Assembly (NCBI GenBank): GCA_016302095.1 | Contig: JAEDOE010000022.1 | Coordinates: forward strand, 1 to 10,191 | From: Anaerovibrio sp. | Lineage (GTDB): Bacteria; Bacillota; Negativicutes; Selenomonadales; Selenomonadaceae | Direction of reading: 5' to 3' | DNA: 10,191 nt | Shown here: positions 7,986 through 10,191 of the stretch, piece after piece | How the letters are laid out: every line of letters starts with the position of its first letter | Numbering within the stretch: position 1 is the first letter of the stretch | Translations under genes and position numbers: made by a program | Notes under the pieces: model-generated | Database searches by the model: none | The model's input: only the letters and a program-made list of their open reading frames with translations | What the model was told of the DNA's origin: nothing

Positions 7986-9613
7986 AATTAAAATTGTTAC
8001 CAAAGTTTATACTGTCCCTGGGCATATTAGGTGCAATATTGACGATTGCCGTTTCATTGTTCAGCTATCAGTCGTCAAAAGGCCACCTAGAGGAGATGTA
8101 TGCCCAGAGAATCATAAGCGGCAGCAAAAGTGTAGCAACATTGCTGGATATAAATGATATAAGGACAATTATTGGCCCTGGTGGTGAAAAAAGCGAGGCA
8201 TATAGCCGGGTAGAGCAGATGCTGAACAGGGTAAAGAAGGATAGCAATGTTACATATTTATCTTTGGTGGTTCCCGATGAAGATAGCGTAACCTTTTATG
8301 TAGATGCTTGCGTAGAAGAAATGGGTGACGACCCTGAAGGAAAATTACTTTACGGCACTGATGTTTTGTATACGGATGCAGCTAATGGCGAGGAGGATTT
8401 GCAGAAGTATTATCAGATATGGCAGCTGTATGCGCAAAACAAAGGCACGGAAGAGCCCTTGGTGACTGATAACCGCTATGGTTACAATTATACGGCAGTG
8501 GCCCCTGTTTTAGATGAGCATGGGCAGGCGATTGCAGAAATACAATACATCCTGGATATGCAGTCAGTACGCGATCATCTAAATTCCTTTTTGCGTAATA
8601 TGCTGATAATTTCTTTATTGATTATTACTATTGCGTTGCTGATATATATGCTGGGAATAGAAAAAATCGTTATCAGACCCGTGAAAAAGCTGGCTCATTT
8701 TACAGCTAATATCATTCAGGCAGGACGCTTTGAAAAGCAGAAAATTGTGCTCCATACAGGGGATGAAATAGAGGAGCTTGGCGGTGCGGTAAATGTTATG
8801 ATTGAAAAGCTGGAGGAATATATTGAAAATCTGACAGCGGTTACCTCAGAAAAAGAGCGCATAGGAGCAGAGCTGGGGGTTGCAACCCATATTCAGTCCT
8901 CCATGCTGCCATGTATTTTCCCGGCTTTTCCTGATAGAGATGAATTTGATATTTATGCAACTATGACACCTGCCAAGGAAGTGGGCGGAGATTTCTATGA
9001 TTTCTTCATGGTAGATGACAGGCATCTGGCTATAGTTATGGCTGATGTTTCCGGCAAAGGCGTTCCAGCAGCCCTATTTATGGTCATCGGTAAAACCCTG
9101 ATTAAGGACCATACGGTTCCGGGACGGAATCTGGGGGAGGTATTCACAGAGGTAAACAATATACTTTGTGAGTCAAATGATAACGGCATGTTTATTACAG
9201 CCTTTGAAGGGGTGCTGGACCTGGTGACAGGTGAATTCCGCTATGTCAATGCCGGTCATGAGAAGCCGTTTATCTACCGTAAGGGCAAGGGCTATGAGGA
9301 ATACAAGACCCGGGCGGGCTTCGTGCTGGCAGGTATGGAGAACATCAAATACAAAGAGCAGGTAATTCAGCTGGAGGCAGGAGATAGGATTTTCCAATAC
9401 ACGGATGGTGTTACAGAGGCAACAGATATGGATAAACAGCTGTATGGCATGGACAGGCTGAACAGTGTGCTGAATCTGAAATGTGCAGAATGTAGCCCGG
9501 AGGAGACCTTGCGGCTGGTGAAGGCTGACATTGATGCTTTTGTAGGAGGTGCTGACCAGTTTGATGATATAACCATGCTGTGCCTTGAGTATGTCAGGAA
9601 AATGGAGGAATGA
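7982..9613 (+). CDS. Membrane sensor phosphatase: extracytoplasmic sensor - HAMP - SpoIIE-type PP2C
   Basis: A 543-residue transmembrane serine/threonine phosphatase of RsbU/SpoIIE type. A first membrane helix (about 9-28) and a second (about 206-226) enclose about 175 residues outside the membrane. The end of that loop (AVAPVLDEHGQAIAEIQYIL) looks like a Cache-type ligand-binding domain (moderate confidence). A HAMP linker (about 227-285) and a helical ERIGAELGVATHIQSSMLP stretch lead to the PP2C domain. The metal-binding acids are all present: GGDFYD (D337, D340), ADVSGKG (D355), YTDGVTEA (D475) and DQFDD (D525, D528, D529), so it should be active. In known systems such enzymes dephosphorylate a STAS-domain antagonist in response to a signal. 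ATG 7982 has AGGAG at 7968-7972. The HATPase kinase follows after 3 bases, a typical pairing. Confidence 0.93.
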   Translation: MKLKLLPKFILSLGILGAILTIAVSLFSYQSSKGHLEEMYAQRIISGSKSVATLLDINDIRTIIGPGGEKSEAYSRVEQMLNRVKKDSNVTYLSLVVPDEDSVTFYVDACVEEMGDDPEGKLLYGTDVLYTDAANGEEDLQKYYQIWQLYAQNKGTEEPLVTDNRYGYNYTAVAPVLDEHGQAIAEIQYILDMQSVRDHLNSFLRNMLIISLLIITIALLIYMLGIEKIVIRPVKKLAHFTANIIQAGRFEKQKIVLHTGDEIEELGGAVNVMIEKLEEYIENLTAVTSEKERIGAELGVATHIQSSMLPCIFPAFPDRDEFDIYATMTPAKEVGGDFYDFFMVDDRHLAIVMADVSGKGVPAALFMVIGKTLIKDHTVPGRNLGEVFTEVNNILCESNDNGMFITAFEGVLDLVTGEFRYVNAGHEKPFIYRKGKGYEEYKTRAGFVLAGMENIKYKEQVIQLEAGDRIFQYTDGVTEATDMDKQLYGMDRLNSVLNLKCAECSPEETLRLVKADIDAFVGGADQFDDITMLCLEYVRKMEE

Positions 9614-9616
9614 CCT

Positions 9617-10024
9617 ATGAAGGAGATAACCTTGGATGCTACGCCAGAAAATATAGGTGTGGCAACGGATTTTGTGGAGGAATTTCTGGATGAAATAGGG
9701 TGTCCGATAAAAGCCAAAATAAAGCTGAATATCGCCATAGACGAGCTGTTTGGCAATATAGCCAATTATGCTTATCCGGACGGGGCAGGGCAGGCAACTG
9801 TCAAGGTGGAAATGCTGGAAAATCCAAGAGCAGTCTGCATTACCTTCATAGACAGCGGCGTGCCATACAATCCCCTGTCAAAGGCGGATCCTGATATCAC
9901 CCTATCGGCTGAGGACAGGCAGATTGGCGGGCTGGGGATCTTCATGGTGAAGAAAAACATGGATGATATGCAGTATAGCTATTGCGAGGGCCGGAACCGG
10001 CTGAAAATAATCAAGTGTATTTAA
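9617..10024 (+). CDS. Stand-alone RsbW/SpoIIAB-like anti-sigma factor/serine kinase (HATPase_c_2)
   Basis: A 135-residue cytosolic protein of the usual length for RsbW/SpoIIAB-like kinases. It has an intact N-box NIAIDELFGNIANYAY (about 38-53), a G1 box DSGVPYNP (about 79-86), the glycine-rich lid IGGLGIFMVKK (about 103-113) and a C-terminal GRNRLKIIK. It should bind ATP and phosphorylate a Ser or Thr on a STAS-type antagonist, thereby opposing the phosphatase encoded just upstream. GGAGG at 9604-9608 is 8 bases before ATG 9617, and only 3 bases separate the genes. Neither a sigma factor nor an antagonist gene is in this window, so its target is unknown. It is the last gene before the terminator. 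It serves as the intact reference for the two degenerate HATPase domains on the transporters. Confidence 0.92.
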   Translation: MKEITLDATPENIGVATDFVEEFLDEIGCPIKAKIKLNIAIDELFGNIANYAYPDGAGQATVKVEMLENPRAVCITFIDSGVPYNPLSKADPDITLSAEDRQIGGLGIFMVKKNMDDMQYSYCEGRNRLKIIKCI

Positions 10025-10047
10025 ATTAATGGTGTAATTTCTGTATG

Positions 10048-10089
10048 ATACCACTTGCTTGTATAAGATATAGGCAGGTGGTATTTTTT
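10048..10089 (+). terminator. Rho-independent terminator ending the operon
   Basis: ATACCACTTGC (10048-10058) pairs with GCAGGTGGTAT (10074-10084), an 11-bp stem with one G-U pair and a 15-nt loop. It is followed by six T (10084-10089). It lies 23 bases after the last stop codon. The opposite strand has no T-run beyond the stem, so it appears to act in one direction only. Confidence 0.88.
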
Positions 10090-10147
10090 GGGAGGCCACC
10101 ATTACAATTATTCACTGTAAAAAATGTAATAATATGTCAAAAGAACG

Positions 10148-10176
10148 TTGTAATTTTTGTGACAAAATGCTATAAT
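10148..10176 (+). promoter_or_regulatory. Sigma-A-like promoter for a unit beyond the right edge
   Basis: TTGTAA (10148-10153), a 17-base spacer and a perfect TATAAT (10171-10176) preceded by TGC (extended -10) form a strong housekeeping promoter. Transcription would start near 10183 and read out of the window. No start codon for the driven gene is visible with a convincing ribosome site. The spacer holds a palindrome, TTTTGT-G-ACAAAA (10155-10167), that could be an operator. Confidence 0.7.
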
Positions 10177-10191
10177 ACGCGTGAATAATGA

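Noticed and set aside
3..10024. Archaeal origin, because a similar gene set is remembered from Methanobrevibacter.
   Set aside because: The sigma-A-like promoter, intrinsic terminator and moderate to high G+C favour a bacterium.
10101..10133. Inverted repeat ATTACA/TGTAAT with ATTATT/AATAAT after the terminator.
   Set aside because: Short arms in an A+T-rich stretch are expected by chance; no partner site or known operator matches.
1..10191. tRNA, rRNA, CRISPR arrays, insertion sequences or transposase genes.
   Set aside because: None were seen on reading both strands; no repeated spacer pattern, transposase motif or terminal inverted repeats were found.

Overview
This window looks like the 3' part of a specialised-metabolite locus from a Gram-positive-type (Firmicutes-like) anaerobic bacterium. 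Strong AGGAG-type ribosome binding sites, GTG/ATG starts with short overlaps, a sigma-A-like promoter and a rho-independent terminator all point to bacteria. The moderate and uneven G+C and the gene set recall gut or rumen Clostridia or Negativicutes, but that taxonomic guess is weak. All supported genes are on the + strand.

Layout: (1) 3-2906, the C-terminal end of a non-ribosomal peptide synthetase (NRPS), adenylation - carrier - thioester reductase, cut by the left edge. (2) 2907-3022, an intergenic stretch with a hairpin lacking a T-tract. (3) 3023-4738 and 4804-6528, two tandem MATE-family transporters, each with an anti-sigma-factor/serine-kinase-like HATPase domain fused to its C-terminus. 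An 18-codon candidate leader ORF lies between them. (4) 6545-7405, a SAM-dependent methyltransferase. (5) 7395-7985, a GNAT acetyltransferase with a C-terminal Cys cluster. (6) 7982-9613, a membrane sensor with HAMP and SpoIIE-type PP2C phosphatase domains. (7) 9617-10024, a stand-alone RsbW/SpoIIAB-like HATPase. A terminator at 10048-10089 closes the operon. A strong promoter at 10148-10176 then starts an unseen unit to the right.

How the parts may work together (inference): the NRPS builds a short peptide and its reductase domain releases it as an aldehyde or alcohol. The methyltransferase and acetyltransferase may decorate or protect the product, and the MATE proteins export it. The sensor phosphatase and the HATPase kinase form the two opposing halves of a partner-switching phospho-relay. 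The usual third member, a STAS-domain antagonist, is not in the window. Putting kinase-like domains on the transporters themselves suggests that export and partner switching are physically linked. The three HATPase domains form a graded series: the stand-alone copy is intact, the first fused copy lacks the glycine-rich ATP lid, and the second also lacks the DxG glycine. I consider this transporter-linked switch the most unusual content here.
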